Assembly: GCF_030463565.1 (NCBI RefSeq)
Contig: NC_134652.1
Span: 5,669,897 to 5,733,896, forward strand
Source: Pelecanus crispus
Taxonomy: Eukaryota > Chordata > Aves > Pelecaniformes > Pelecanidae
Direction: 5' to 3'
DNA: 64,000 nucleotides
Shown: piece after piece, positions 1 through 30,800 of the stretch
Numbering within the stretch: the first letter of the stretch is position 1
Layout of the letters: the number at the start of each line of letters is the position of its first letter
Translations under genes and position numbers: made by a program
Notes under the pieces: model-generated
What the model was told of the DNA's origin: nothing
Database searches by the model: none
Seen by the model: only the letters and a program-made list of their open reading frames with translations

Positions 1-115
1 ACAGATTTCAGTGACAGATGTCAGAAACGTAGAGCTATGGCTTTTCTTAAAGCCCAAAGTAGTCTTAGGATAAATATGGGAGAAATTTATTTGACTTTAC
101 CAGTCACATACTTAC

Positions 116-16730
<16,615 letters not shown>

Positions 16731-16766
16731 CTCATCAGATGTTACTGTTAGAAAGGACTGTCAGAA

Positions 16767-16772
16767 TATATA
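16767..16772 (-). promoter_or_regulatory. TATA box of gene C
   Basis: Minus-strand CTATATATTCTGA context; TATATA lies 37 bases before the ATG, predicting a 5' UTR of only a few bases. Gene B has CTATAAATTCTGA at the same distance. Confidence 0.65.
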
Positions 16773-19700
16773 GTCTCTCTTTCTGAAGGGGAGTGGCTCT
16801 ATAGGTTTCTCTTTCTACAGGAGAACAATAAAACAACCACACTCCTATGATCTGAAATGAAAATTTGATTTGTTATTCAAGGTTTTGTAACTTCCTGGGT
16901 TTTGCAGAAAGATGATATATCAAGAGTAACTTTTTCCACTGCCTGAAAGGAAATATCTGTGCTACTGTAGGTTTACACAATCATCTCATTGTACAAAGAA
17001 AATGAGCTCCTATCCAAAGATACCTTTCAATTCTGGACAATGAATCTCAGTATTTTTCTTTTATGGGGAGATTCTTTGACAGGTCTGGGGAAGGTAGTGG
17101 AACCTTGAAAAATAGAAGTGTTTTCTCCAGTAAAGTAATAAAAGAGCTTCATAACTTGGTTCCAACTGATGAGACAAGTCTCCCTGGGGAGCCATGAATT
17201 TCTTGCAGGTTTGGCATACTCAAATAAAACATGATAAGGCCTAGTGGCCCTGGTCAAGTGTGACTGGGAGGTTCGCTGAACATAACCCACGAGCACTGTT
17301 GCTGTTGCTGAATGCAACATGAAGATAACTGAGAGACACTTAATTGAGACAGTTGCATCTTACCAAAATTGCTAGCTCTACTACACCATTGATTCCTCTG
17401 CCACCAGCAGCAGAGACAACAATAAGAAGGTTAAGGTAGAAGGTGGTTGCATCCTTTTGGTGGGTGTAGGAACCACTGGAGAGGCAATGGAGATGTGAGA
17501 AAGGAGAGGAGGCAATCAGTGGTGCTGGGCTGAGCTACCAGTCCAGGACCTGGGGAAAGAGATTTGGAGTGGCAGCAAGGGGACCTGACTCTCAAGTCAG
17601 GTGTGAAATATTGCTTGCTAGTTTCCTTGCTTGAAAGCCACAGCCATAAGTGGAAGGGAGCTCGTACCAGTGCGCAAATGATAACTTTGCCTCACACATG
17701 GGTAATTTGCTCCAGGTAATTAAGGAGAGGGACTGAGCCAAACCTTGTAAGCAAATCACAGTGAGATACCTGAAGAACCTTGCAGTTGAAGTCAACACCT
17801 CCAGCTCCAATATGAATCCATTCCTTTTTGGCACTTTTAAGTTCAAGTCAAAACTCTTTTCACTGAGAGACTGTTAGATTACAAGGAAGTGTCAAGAGGG
17901 TCAGGGTCAGCTAATAACTTTTTGTGAAAACTGCAGAAAAATCAGTGGATTTTATGCATAGTTAAGTAAAGTACATAGGTTGCAACTTAACTTTATTCTA
18001 AAATTTCCTTTGATTCTTTAAACCATCAAATGGGGAAAAAATATTCAGATTTCTATTAAGAATCTTTCTTAATACATTTCTTGTTTAATTTTGCATAGTG
18101 ATAATTACAGCTGTGTCATACTTTGAAGAATTAATCCAAAGCTTTTCCACAACATGAACTAATGCTTAATTCTCATTCATCGCTATCTTGCCAGAGTGGT
18201 TATTTTCCTGTATTTCTGTGTTCTAACCATTTAACGAGAAAAGGCTGATGACCATCCTAACGCTAAAGAGCCAAAATATTGTTCTTCGTCTGATTCCTAC
18301 CCCTACAGCCATCATGGCTTGGATGGCATTATCAGGAGTTACAGTTTGTGGCACAGTTGTTGCCATATTCAAATTTATTGCCTCCATGTGTATTCATCAA
18401 AGATGAAGACTAAAGTCCAGGAGCCCAAGGGAAAAATGCCTTAGAAGGTCTTTCCACAAAGGCCAGCATTATTGGAATAGAAGAAGGAAGTGCAAAACAC
18501 AAGAGGCCAAAGATAATGTTGGAAGTCTTGAAAGTGAACATTGAGAAAGGTAAATATGCTGCTTCTTTATACAAACAACCACATTTGCACATGAATGAGG
18601 AAATGTACACAACACCTGCTATACACTATTCATATTCTTCTGATTTCGACGTCTTGGCAAGAAGCAGAAAAGAACCAGTATATTTGACTGACCAATCAAA
18701 CGCTGCAATCAGTGAAGCAAGAGTGAGTGATGGATAGTAATTCTTCTCCAAACTCTTGTAATAACTGAAAAGGGTGGGGAGGTAGGGGAACACAGGAGTG
18801 AGTCCCAGATGGCTCAAGTTAAAAAGAACACGTCAAACAGTCCAGGTAAATGAACAACACTGTTTAATTAATTCTTCACTACATTCTTCACTTATTAATT
18901 ATTTACTATAAACTTCAAAGATCTAGATATTTCCGGAGAGCTTGATTACTAGACAATCTCTGCAGAGTAGGAATGGATAAATGTGAATTAATTAATTAAT
19001 GCAAATATCATACAGCACATGTTTTCATCCTTCCCATTGGTTAGGTAAGTCTCTTGCAGTAACACATTTTTGCTCTCTGGGACTTCTTCTGGCAGCTTGA
19101 AGTGTCTCTCAGCACATTACTCTTTGAAAGAAGCTCCACTGAGCTTTGAAAACACTTTCTCTTCTACTGACTATTGTTAGGAGACTTCTGCAGATGTACT
19201 GGCTTTTGTGAGGTCCAAATGAAAGCCGTTGAAAGGACATAGAAGATTAATCAGCTTTCATCCATGACTATAAGAAAGTATCTAGACTGGAATGAGGGTA
19301 TGCACAGACTTCTGGACAAAGAAACAATAGCCTGAATCCATGCGTTAAGATGCAATGAGGCAGCTTAGTCTGCTTTATTGGGTTCCTTGATGGCCTCTTG
19401 GGCTCTGTTGTGTGTTCATGTGAAGCATGCCATTGCAAATTGATTTGCATTTGTCTAATGATGAGGATGCAAGTGGATCAGAACTGTCTACTGCTGAGAG
19501 TCAAATACACTGGCTTTACCGGTAGAAGCTTTCCTGAATGCGGTGGGGCAGGAGGTGGGAAGGAAGGTTCTTGACAGAGACACTATTCACCAGGCACAGG
19601 TACATGACCTACACAGGTAGCATGACCCTTTCCTCATCACCAAATCCAGTTTTCTTGAATCCTGCATTTCTATAATACTTGTGGACCAAGGAAGGTGGCA

Positions 19701-21630
19701 GGAAACAAGGAGGATGATTCTGAGACACCAACTACTTGAACAGTTTAGTGGTTTTCTACAGCAACATTTACTATGGAAACCACTGAACTTAGTACTTTTA
19801 CCTTGCTTTCTGATACAACCTTGGTATATCTCCATCTGGGATTCCTGGCACAGATATAGTATATGGGAAGACTCAGGTCTGAACAGTTCAGGCGTGTTGC
19901 ATATTGGAGGCACCAACATCCTAGGTCTAGGATCTTTCTGCTTGTCTGATCACAATAATATTCAGGGACTAGGAGAAGTAGAAAAAATACCATCAAGCTA
20001 TGCCCTGAAAACTGGTGGGTTAGCAACACCACAGCAGCAAGGCCACAGCAGGAGCAGGGGCAGGGCAGAGCAGAGCAGAGGGGAAGATCTTTTTCTAGAG
20101 AGGTAGGAAAACCTAGGTCCAGGACAGTCTTCACTGTGCTGAGCAGGTCGCTGGATTCCTCCAAGCCTGGACAATCTCTGGTCTACACAACAGGACTAGA
20201 GGAAAGGCAGAAAAGCCTCCTGGATTGCTCTGCCCTTCAAAGGTGGCTGTAGGCAGAGAGGAGGGGAGGACCCTCCTCAATCCTTGTTCCTCATACGTGG
20301 ACAACAAAATTCATTTCCACTTTCTGTGGGCAATGCCAGTCCCTCCTTGTATGGTCCCTTCTCCACAGCATGGAAAGCTGATGAGAGGCCTGCCTGGAGT
20401 CACCTGCAAAAGGCAGCTTGCAGGAAGAAATCATACAGGCTGTAGTGATGATCCCTGTCAGAGCTGCCCACATCCTCCTCATCAGGTCAGGATGTCACCC
20501 TAGAGTGCAGCTCACCTTCCTTACATGTCACTATTTTGTCTCTGGATCACCTCACAAATAGTACTTTATACTGTTCCCAATGAACTTTCCTCTTTCACAG
20601 CTGCCTAGAAAACAGGAAAGTCTGAAGAGGAGCATTTCTCGGTCAAATACCAGTGACCCTTCCACCTGTAGTAAGTGGCTTCTTCCAAAGAGATTCTTCC
20701 TTTTTTATTGTTTTTATTTTGTTTTCATGTGGGGATAGGAGACAGGTCACACTTCCTTACGGGAACTTACGTACATTATCCCTTCCCCGCCCCATTACAG
20801 GTGTAGAAATGCGTAAGAGCAAGAGCACAAGCATTGCTTGCCAAAAAGTCTCTTTGTCAGAAACCACATTCTCCAACCTGATAATGTGTTAACCGGGAGT
20901 TCAGACACATAGGCGGTATGTTTGCAAGTACACAAAAAGAAGTATTGCTCAAAAGACATTTTTTTTCCTGCTTTTTTAAATTACACATTTACATAACAGA
21001 TTTGATTATATTCGTCCTCTATACAAAATCTTATAAATGGACTACATTTTCTCAGAAGAACATGTAATTGTGAAGACCCATACCCCCCAAAATAAAGAAT
21101 GCCGTACAGGAGCAATTCCTTACTTGCAGCCCCTGTGCATTTTCACTTATGGCTCATTATTGAGATAGTTTTACAGCAAAAAAATATTTTTCTTGGACTA
21201 CTTTCCAGAGTGTCTCATGGTGCCACACAGGTGTTTTATCTGCATATCAGCAATGGCAAAATAATTTAGTTCTTCTTTCTCAAGTCACCTAAATCAGTCT
21301 TCTCAGACAGACAGTCAACCATGAGCTCAACTGAGATGCTCTGACATGTCTGGCATTGAAGACAGTAGCTTATTTGGATGCTGGGATGGAAGAATCAACC
21401 TTCCTTTAGACCTTAGGTGTATGTGGGCTTGAGGATTTTAAAGCCAGGCTCCTTTATAAGTTCAGTTTATGGTAACACTGGCTTTTACCTTAATACAGTG
21501 TGTTCTTCAAACTAGATCTGAACGGTGGAATAGTTAAGTAAGAGTTACTCTCTACAGAGACTGCAAAACCAAATCATGAAACAGATGGCTGGTGAAAAGA
21601 TCCTTCCTCCTGCAAGTCTTGGGTTGCCTC
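16773..21630. other. Intergenic region between genes B and C
   Basis: About 4.9 kb containing the 3' UTR of gene B and the upstream region of gene C. Open frames here (for example 19681-20106 plus strand) show no domain, signal or splice support. No repeat was recognised with confidence. Confidence 0.6.
20704..20718 (-). promoter_or_regulatory. Candidate poly(A) signals for gene B
   Basis: Two AATAAA hexamers on the minus strand (20713-20718 and 20704-20709), about 0.9 kb after the gene B stop. No nearer AATAAA was found by eye. They sit in a T-rich stretch of the plus strand, so they may be incidental. Confidence 0.3.
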
Positions 21631-21803
21631 TCACATTATTTGGTATGGGATGGGTTCCTGCAGTTTTCGCTTCAAAAGAAATCCTCCCACAGTGAGAACA
21701 GCAGCTGCCAGCACCACGATGGTCACAGCCAGAGGAACATGGGAGCTGGCAGCAGGCGCTGAGCTCGGAGACTCCCCTTTTGCCTGGACGCCAGAGGACA
21801 GCT
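21631..21803 (-). CDS. DMBT1: Gene B transmembrane and cytoplasmic exon
   Basis: 173 nt from acceptor cacag to the TGA at 21631-21633, phase 1 in. A Ser/Ala-rich stalk ([10 protein letters not shown]) is followed by a hydrophobic helix ([20 protein letters not shown]) and a short tail [15 protein letters not shown]. Gives a type I membrane protein with about a 14-residue cytoplasmic end. Confidence 0.88.
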
Positions 21804-24800
21804 CTGTGCATAAAAGAAAGAGAGAGGCTTACATTTGTTTTCCTGAGCTAGTTAATCTCAAAGGTAATTAGACAACGAAAACTCAAATTAAAATGTTGCA
21901 ATCTGGATTCTGATCAGAAACCAAATCACTTTATTGCACACAGTTTCATAAATGATCCTGTGGTCATGCCAAACAAGTAAGGATTATGGCAAGAAATTAA
22001 AGAGCAACTAAGAATTTGCAACAATTACATTCTAAGACCATAAGATGCTGTTTTCTGATGATGGAAACAGCAGCTACAGGACACTGGGAAACAACATTTC
22101 CAAGGGGACCTACAGACTGGTTGCTAATAAATGAGAGACGTGCCTGTCAGGCATAGACAGCTTTGAAAAATTAATATAAATCCTGCAGGGAGATGAGTTA
22201 CATATCATCCCTCTTCCCACAGAACTGAATCAATTGCCATTTGACATGTGCAGAAGAAATAATGGGTCGAAACTACAATAGAAAGGAAATAGCTTGTAAA
22301 CATTATAAAACAATTTTATAAAAATTAATTTTTAAAAAAAAATCCCCATAAGAATTATAGCAGAGTTATGAATAAACCAGCACAGGCATATTTCAGAGCT
22401 GGATATCATGTCTGAACTGACACACAAACATACAGTAATATACAGTCTTAATTTACTTAAGTTATTTAAATTTACCAGCTTTCCTGTTCTCAGCGTGAGC
22501 TTCCTGAACTTGAATAGGTCCAATAACAACATTCACTTTTTCCTGGGAAGAACCTGCATTCCTCTTGAACCTACTAACACAGCCTTGATAGCAGCGGGAA
22601 GAGTAGTCGTTGTACCTGCACACCACCAGCTCACACTGCAGGTAAACTGATGGGTATCGATTAACAAATGAAAAAGCATTAAATGCAAACCGAGCAACAC
22701 TGCTGTGTGGTGAATAGTAAGTAGAGTAGGTAGGATCCTTAACACACCTGGAAAGATAGAAAATTAACAGATTAGCTATTGTGAATAGAAACACTATTAC
22801 ACTATCTCTGTGCAATGTGTTTTGAGTTTAAATATAAACCTGGAAGGTAAGTGTATGTAAGAGAACTCAAAAGGCTTTAAAAAAAGTGTGCTTTTAGCAA
22901 GAAGAGAAATTAAGAGACAAAAATAACTAGGAATGGCAGTGTTTTCTACCACAATAATGTATACAGTCCAGAAATTTCATAGGTCAACGAAGTTTGTGTA
23001 TACATGAATAGCTGAAAAATGACTAGTGGTTCCACTGGTTTCTGAGTTTCAGGTGAGGACCTGTTTTGCAAAGAGGCACCTGCAGGTTGTTGCAGAAGCA
23101 GAAAGGGCCCTTTCTACTCTGGAAGGACAAAACTAATTCTAATACATGTCTTTTTTTGGGCAATAAATGTGCTCTTTAGCCCTTTGATGTTTTTAGAGTA
23201 CCTTGCTTGAGGAACCTCAACACCTGATAGAGATCTCCAGATGTTTCACAGAGCAAGTTGCTAGATTAACTTTCCTGTCAATGAGTTTCACTTCCTGGCA
23301 ATTACTAGCCTTAGAAGTCAGCTAACTTAGATCCTAGTCATTCTGGTTTAATTTAACCACAGTGAAAAAAGATCAGAATAATTCACCCACAATTGTTACC
23401 CCAGAATATTCCAAAGTTGTCATTAATTATCTTTCTGTCTCAAAACAATTCCATTGTGCTCATCTCCCTAATAAAGACCCCAAGGCTTTTAAGTCCTCTC
23501 ATTCTTAGTTTATTTTATACTGCAGTGGTATCCCAACACACCTGATATTTATAGATGGATATTATTGATTTCATATTTGGTAAATACATTTGCTTTTGAC
23601 ACAGTTCCTTGTCATGTGAATAAAAATTAACTGGAAAATGATCAGAATCTATTTGCCCCATCTCCCTGGTGAGTGTTCTGCTCACAAAGGTAGACTGTCC
23701 TCCTGTGTCCTGCTTAATGATATGTGTTTTTATAGATGAAATAAAAAGAAACCCCAACAAAAGGAAAACCTTCTTAAGATTCACATAAAGTGTAAAAGGG
23801 AGGACATTCACCCAGCAGGCAGGAGGCACTGTGTCACTTCATTAGCCTGTCACAAGCCTGACTTCCAGCTTAGCAATAGGTTACTGCACTGCTAAGGTTA
23901 CTGATGTGAACACTCTCCCAGGAGGCAGAGAGATTCAAATCCCACCAACCATAGAAGGGAAATAAATTAGCATGAGCCTTTCATTCCTGGAACAAAATGC
24001 TTCATTCCTGGACACTTTTGTGCTTCTAGATCACTGTCCGCTTTGCATTCCTTACCAGAGGCCACAACTTTTCCTTTTCAAATCAAAAGGTGTATTTTGT
24101 ATAAAATTAAGAAAATGGTTTAGGTTTTTAGAATAGCAGGAAAAGGCTAAGGAATTTCCTTTCTCTTTGAACAGACTGTTTTGTATTCTACTTATGATGC
24201 TGCATGAAACTATTTGCAAAACTCTAATTCTGATGTACGGGAATGTAGAGCCATTGACATCCCTACGTTTAATGTATCTATTATTTCAGAGACAAATTCA
24301 GACCTCAGTTTCCACACTGCCTCCTTGAGTGAAATCTCAGTGCTTGACTGCAACTTCTGAATGGGATTTCTTTGTCATATTTTATTCAGGCTTTGCCAAA
24401 AAGTCTTTCTTAAAAGGGTATTTGTATTGGGAATTGCAACCGGTATACACTGGCCCTAAAGAACCTCTTTCATAAGTGAAGCTCTTTCAGAACTATGCAC
24501 AGAGATAGTTTTTAAATAATTCTTTAGAAATTTCTTACCCACTCCTGATCAGTTCATAGGTCAGTGTTCTAAAATTGCTAGGATCAGGTGAAGCCACGCA
24601 TGTGTCCACAAACACCACCAGATTTGGGTCAGAGCTGTGAAGAGAAGCTTGAAGGAACAAATTCTGATTCAGGTCAACGTAGTAGGGGAAGTCATGCACT
24701 GGCCACAGGAAAGATGAGGAATTGTAGAATGTCAAGTTCACATTGTATCTGCCATACTGGGTTTCACTGACGTTAATGATGTCATCAGCAATGTACGTTA

Positions 24801-27800
24801 CTTGCACCCAGGTGTTCTGGAGCATTTTGCAGCTGATGTGCACGTGAAGGTCCTTTTGCCTCTTGATGATGTAACCAGAAGCAGGCACTTTTATCACATT
24901 GGAGTAGGTGATCGTTTCATTGTTGCCCTATTTGACACATTAGATAAGTACAAAATTATCACATGTAGTCATGTTCACAACCTGTACTTTAAATTTCTGC
25001 ATGTGCCAGGTCCTAGTATTAGTCAGAAAGAACATGTCATACTCAAGGTGCAAGCATCCTGGATGGGATTGTTCACTTAACTCTCTCCTATACTTTGTTC
25101 TCTAGAACATCACTCTGAAATAAATACAGGGATTACCTAAAGCCTGGAAGGATAAGTAGGAACGTTTAACAGATCTTAGCCTCCACAAACACATGCTGCT
25201 TCTCTGTGTTTTGAATACCTATGGGCTACAACACCCTTTGAGACTCATGACAATTTTCCAAATATTTATTCAGTTTCCATGCCTGGACTTGGAGAGCTCT
25301 CTAAAATATGTTGACACCAACCTGTCTACGTGTACCACAGCCGTTGTATGGAATGTTGAATACAACCTCAGTTGATGTAATTGTTGGTCTACAATAAGAG
25401 TCAGACAAGCTGATGTTCCACACCGAGTAGCCCCGTGACTGGAAATACTGTCTGTCTACAACTGCGCGCATATAGGTTGGCAAGCACGTAAGGGCTAGGG
25501 AAGAAAATATGAATTATTAGTGATTTCAGGTACTTGATAATGCTTGCATGTTACAACTTCAACAAATGCAATAGCTGCTACCGTTTAGGGGAGAGAATTC
25601 ATAAGCCAAACCACTTATTTTTACACTTTAGGTTTAGATATGACTAAGCAATAGTCTCTGACAAACTTCAGCTGACCTTCAGTTACTCTCCTGACAAAAG
25701 TATGTAGTTTACAATAGGCTTTTGCTGAGACCTGGAGCCTGTATCACCACTCACACAAAAATGCTAAGAAGTGGGAGTTTTTCCTGAATAAGAATCCAAA
25801 AGCTATTGTGGAAGGTGTAGAGATAAACGTGCACACTGGCTTGCAGAAACACTACTTGGCTGGGAGGGGATCCTGAGTCCATCTCCATGACGGTTCACTG
25901 AGTCCGTGACATGAGCAGCAATGATCCCAAGGAGAGTTTAGCCTTTGGTAGAGAGAGATACGTGATGACAGGGACCTACTGGCAACACACAGCTTCTTCA
26001 AAGCCATTTACAAAGACAACAGAGCCAGATGCAATGGCCATTGTTTGTGCCTGGGGAGGCTGTGATTAGATAAACTTTCCCACCGGGACTGCAGGACAAT
26101 ACTGGAACAGGTCACCCAGAGAAGTAGTGGCTTTGAAGATTTCATCCTTTGAATGATTCTAGAGCCTCAGCTAGACAAATTCATTATGGACCTGACCTAT
26201 TGGTGTTGCCAATAGCTCTGCTTTGAATAGTTGGAGTAGGAAGCCTCCAAAGGTCCTTTCTAACCAATATTTTTATGTTTCTATGAAAATATGTCCGCAA
26301 AGGTAGAAAAAATATATACGAATAATGATGTGATAAGAAGAAATATGAATTTAGACTGGCCATCATAGAAAACACCTAAAAGCAATTAATTTGATACTTT
26401 TTTTAAAATGAAAAAGTAATTATTGTCCGAAAGTGATCGGTCAATAACCAGTTAAGAAATTCAAGTAGGAATGTAATCCATGTGGGATTTCTTCAACAAT
26501 ATTAACAAGTATTATTTAGCAAATAAGATCAGGGTATAAAAGTTTCTGAGCAAAGAAAACATTACAAACAGAATGGAGACTTACTGGTGTTCTGGTCTGC
26601 TGGAAAGGACTGATACTCAGCATGAAACCCTCTACTGGAATATATGGAGTCACTGTGAAATCTGACAGTCATAAAGTTTGAGGATGATGTGTACGTGAGA
26701 TCAGAACTAGAACAAATTCTTCCAAGCAGAGGAGAAGTATTGGGTGGCCCATCATAGATCTCAATATAGTCATTCTGGCATCCACCTTGCAACCTGAGGA
26801 AGAAACATGACTATATAATACGATGCATCTAGAAAACTTTGGGTTTTAAGTGCTGAACAAACAATAAACTAAGATATTGCACTGACACAATTCCCGTGTA
26901 ATATTTATAATTCACTTATAGACATGAGAAATCTGCTTGGGAACTGTGGTTGTAGTTGAGATTTGGGACCCATTTATTACCCAAGCAGGAAGTGGTTTAC
27001 TTACTGAATACTTCCAAATGTGAGCATAATGCGGAAATTGTTTGTTACTTGTATTTGCCACAAACAATCTGTATTATCTGGATAACTCAAAGGATAAGAA
27101 GGACTCTGAATTGTTCCAGAGGAATTAAAAAGGAAGCCACCACAAACATATTTTCTAGCTGAAAAAAAAAAAAAAAAACCCAAACCAGACAGACAATAAG
27201 GTATAGATGTGATTCATTTAGATTTACTTCTGATGGAATGAAAATACATTTTATGTATCCAAGCCATAGCAAAAGGAGGTTAAATCTCCAGAGAAACTGA
27301 ATGGTTGTACTTTTCTCACTCAGGCTATAAGTATCTCTTCAGGGAACTCTGACTCTCCCCTTGCCATTTTGCATTTGGTAGGCTTAAGGTAAACATATGT
27401 AAGAGAGAAAGCAAGAGGTGCTGCCAAAATAACATAAAATCTAAAGAAGAAGGAAAATATTTCCACAAAATTACCACAATCTGAAATCCACACCCAGAGA
27501 CAGAATCAGACAAACACGGGAGAAGTATGTAGGCTTTACAAAGTTAGAACAAATAATAAATTTTCTGAAAAATATTACACTGCACAAATGAGAAAAGCCC
27601 AACCTATAAAATGGTAACTACTACACCTCTAAAGTAACACATCAGAAAGATGAAAAAAACAGACAAACCTGGAGTAGTTGATAGTGGAGTGGAAACAGTG
27701 GTCGTGGTGGTGGCATCTGTTAGGGGAGGAAGAGAACGAAGCAAGTGAGGACCCTGCGGACAAAGGAGCACGACCAGGTTTTCTCCCAGCACTGGGGATG

Positions 27801-30800
27801 TTGGTGCCCCCCCATGACGCGGGTGATGGAGGGCTTGAGGGGTCTCAGTAGGGTGGTCTTCCATGGCAAGAGCAACAAAACTCACAATCTCTGAACTCGT
27901 CTCCAACACATACCTCATTGTGGCCAACAAGGGCCACTTTTGGAAAGCAGGCTGGTGTTTAGGAAGGAAAAGCAATGGTACCTGAGCACACAACACCAGC
28001 ATCTTCATGGTGGCCACAGTTGTGGGTGCCCCAGCCACGGCTGCTGCAGTGAAAGAGGGAGGACTCATTCCCTGTGCACTGCACATCGTCCAGGTAGATA
28101 TTGCCAGTGCCTTGTCCAAAGTAGGCACTTGATGGTGCAGAAACAGCAACGCCGCATCCCAGCTGCCTGCACACGACCTCGGCATCGTTCAGGTCCCAGT
28201 TGTCATCACAGACAGTGCCCCGGCTCCCGTAGCTGTAAATCTCTACACGCCCCTCGCACCGGTTCCTGCCGTTCACCAGGCTCAGGGAGGCACCTTGGGA
28301 AGGAGGAGAGAGGGAAAACATGGCAAAACCCCTCTAGCACGCAGGCACCTTCTCTCGCCGCGAGCATTGGCAATGCTCTACAAGTTTCAGGCCACCAGGA
28401 CTGTCAGCCTCTGCTTATTTCGGCCGCGTGTTTCCCTGGCTCTGCTCTCCCATGGAGAAGACCAAACCCCACCCTGTGAGCCTCTACTGCTACCGCCAAC
28501 AGTAGCATGCAGAAAAACCATGAGAAATTCAGACCCACCTGGAGGAACGGATGTCGTGTAGCTGGCTGTGGTCGTGGTGGTGGCATCTGTTAGGGGAGGA
28601 AGAGAACGAAGCAAGTGAGGACCCTGCGGACAAAGGAGCACGACCAGGTTTTCTCCCAGCACTGGGGATGTTGGTGCCCCCCCATGACGCGGGTGATGGA
28701 GGGCTTGAGGGGTCTCAGTAGGGTGGTCTTCCATGGCAAGAGCAACAAAACTCACAATCTCTGAACTCGTCTCCAACACATACCTCATTGTGGCCAACAA
28801 GGGCCACTTTTGGAAAGCAGGCTGGTGTTTAGGAAGGAAAAGCAATGGTACCTGAGCACACAACACCAGCATCTTCATGGTGGCCACAGTTGTGGGCGCC
28901 CCAGCCACGGCTGCTGCAGTGAAAGAGGGAGGACTCATTCCCTGTGCACTGCACATCGTCCAGGTAGATATTGCCAGTGCCTTGTCCAAAGTAGGCACTT
29001 GATGGTGCAGAAACAGCAACGCCGCATCCCAGCTGCCTGCACACGACCTCGGCATCGTTCAGGTCCCAGTTGTCATCACAGACAGTGCCCCGGCTCCCGT
29101 AGCTGTAAATCTCTACACGCCCCTCGCACCGGTTCCTGCCGTTCACCAGGCTCAGGGAGGCACCTTGGGAAGGAGGAGAGAGGGAAAACATGGCAAAACC
29201 CCTCTAGCACGCAGGCACCTTCTCTCGCCGCGAGCATTGGCAATGCTCTACAAGTTTCAGGCCACCAGGACTGTCAGCCTCTGCTTATTTCGGCCGCGTG
29301 TTTCCCTGGCTCTGCTCTCCCATGGAGAAGACCAAACCCCACCCTGTGAGCCTCTACTGCTACCGCCAACAGTAGCATGCAGAAAAACCATGAGAAATTC
29401 AGACCCACCTGGAGGAACGGATGTCGTGTAGCTGGCTGTGGTCGTGGTGGTGGCATCTGTTAGGGGAGGAAGAGAACGAAGCAAGTGAGGACCCTGCGGA
29501 CAAAGGAGCACGACCAGGTTTTCTCCCAGCACTGGGGATGTTGGTGCCCCCCCATGACACGGGTGATGGAGGGCTTGAGGGGTCTCAGTAGGGTGGTCTT
29601 CCATGGCAAGAGCAACAAAACTCACAATCTCTGAACTCGTCTCCAACACATACCTCATTGTGGCCAACAAGGGCCACTTTTGGAAAGCAGGCTGGTGTTT
29701 AGGAAGGAAAAGCAATGGTACCTGAGCACACAACACCAGCATCTTCATGGTGGCCACAGTTGTGGGTGCCCCAGCCACGGCTGCTGCAGTGAAAGAGGGA
29801 GGACTCAATCCCTGTGCACTGCACATCGTCCAGGTAGATATTGCCAGTGCCTTGTCCAAAGTAGGCACTTGATGGTGCAGAAACAGCAACGCCGCATCCC
29901 AGCTGCCTGCACACGACCTCGGCATCGTTCAGGTCCCAGTTGTCATCACAGACAGTGCCCCGGCTCCCGTAGCTGTAAATCTCTACACGCCCCTCGCACC
30001 GGTTCCTGCCGTTCACCAGGCTCAGGGAGGCACCTTGGGAAGGAGGAGAGAGGGAAAACATGGCAAAACCCCTCTAGCACGCAGGCACCTTCTCTCGCCG
30101 CGAGCATTGGCAATGCTCTACAAGTTTCAGGCCACCAGGACTGTCAGCCTCTGCTTATTTCGGCCGCGTGTTTCCCTGGCTCTGCTCTCCCATGGAGAAG
30201 ACCAAACCCCACCCTGTGAGCCTCTACTGCTACCGCCAACAGTAGCATGCAGAAAAACCATGAGAAATTCAGACCCACCTGGAGGAACGGATGTCGTGTA
30301 GCTGGCTGTGGTCGTGGTGGTGGCATCTGTTAGGGGAGGAAGAGAACGAAGCAAGTGAGGACCCTGCGGACAAAGGAGCACGACCAGGTTTTCTCCCAGC
30401 ACTGGGGATGTTGGTGCCCCCCCATGACGCGGGTGATGGAGGGCTTGAGGGGTCTCAGTAGGGTGGTCTTCCATGGCAAGAGCAACAAAACTCACAATCT
30501 CTGAACTCGTCTCCAACACATACCTCATTGTGGCCAACAAGGGCCACTTTTGGAAAGCAGGCTGGTGTTTAGGAAGGAAAAGCAATGGTACCTGAGCACA
30601 CAACACCAGCATCTTCATGGTGGCCACAGTTGTGGGTGCCCCAGCCACGGTTGCTGCAGTGAAAGAGGGAGGACTCAATCCCTGTGCACTGCACATCGTC
30701 CAGGTAGATATTGCCAGTGCCTTGTCCAAAGTAGGCACTTGATGGTGCAGAAACAGCAACGCCGCATCCCAGCTGCCTGCACACAACCTCGGCATCGTTC

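Noticed and set aside
19681-20106. 141-codon plus-strand frame between genes B and C
   Set aside because: No domain, signal peptide or splice support; composition looks like ordinary intergenic sequence.
28387-29055. 222-codon minus-strand frame repeated every 870 bp (starts [12 protein letters not shown])
   Set aside because: It is a shadow of the SRCR exon in another frame that runs on through intron; it recurs only because the unit length is divisible by three.
28810-29349. 179-codon plus-strand frame repeated every 870 bp
   Set aside because: Antisense to the SRCR exon and its introns; no domain, no splice or promoter evidence.
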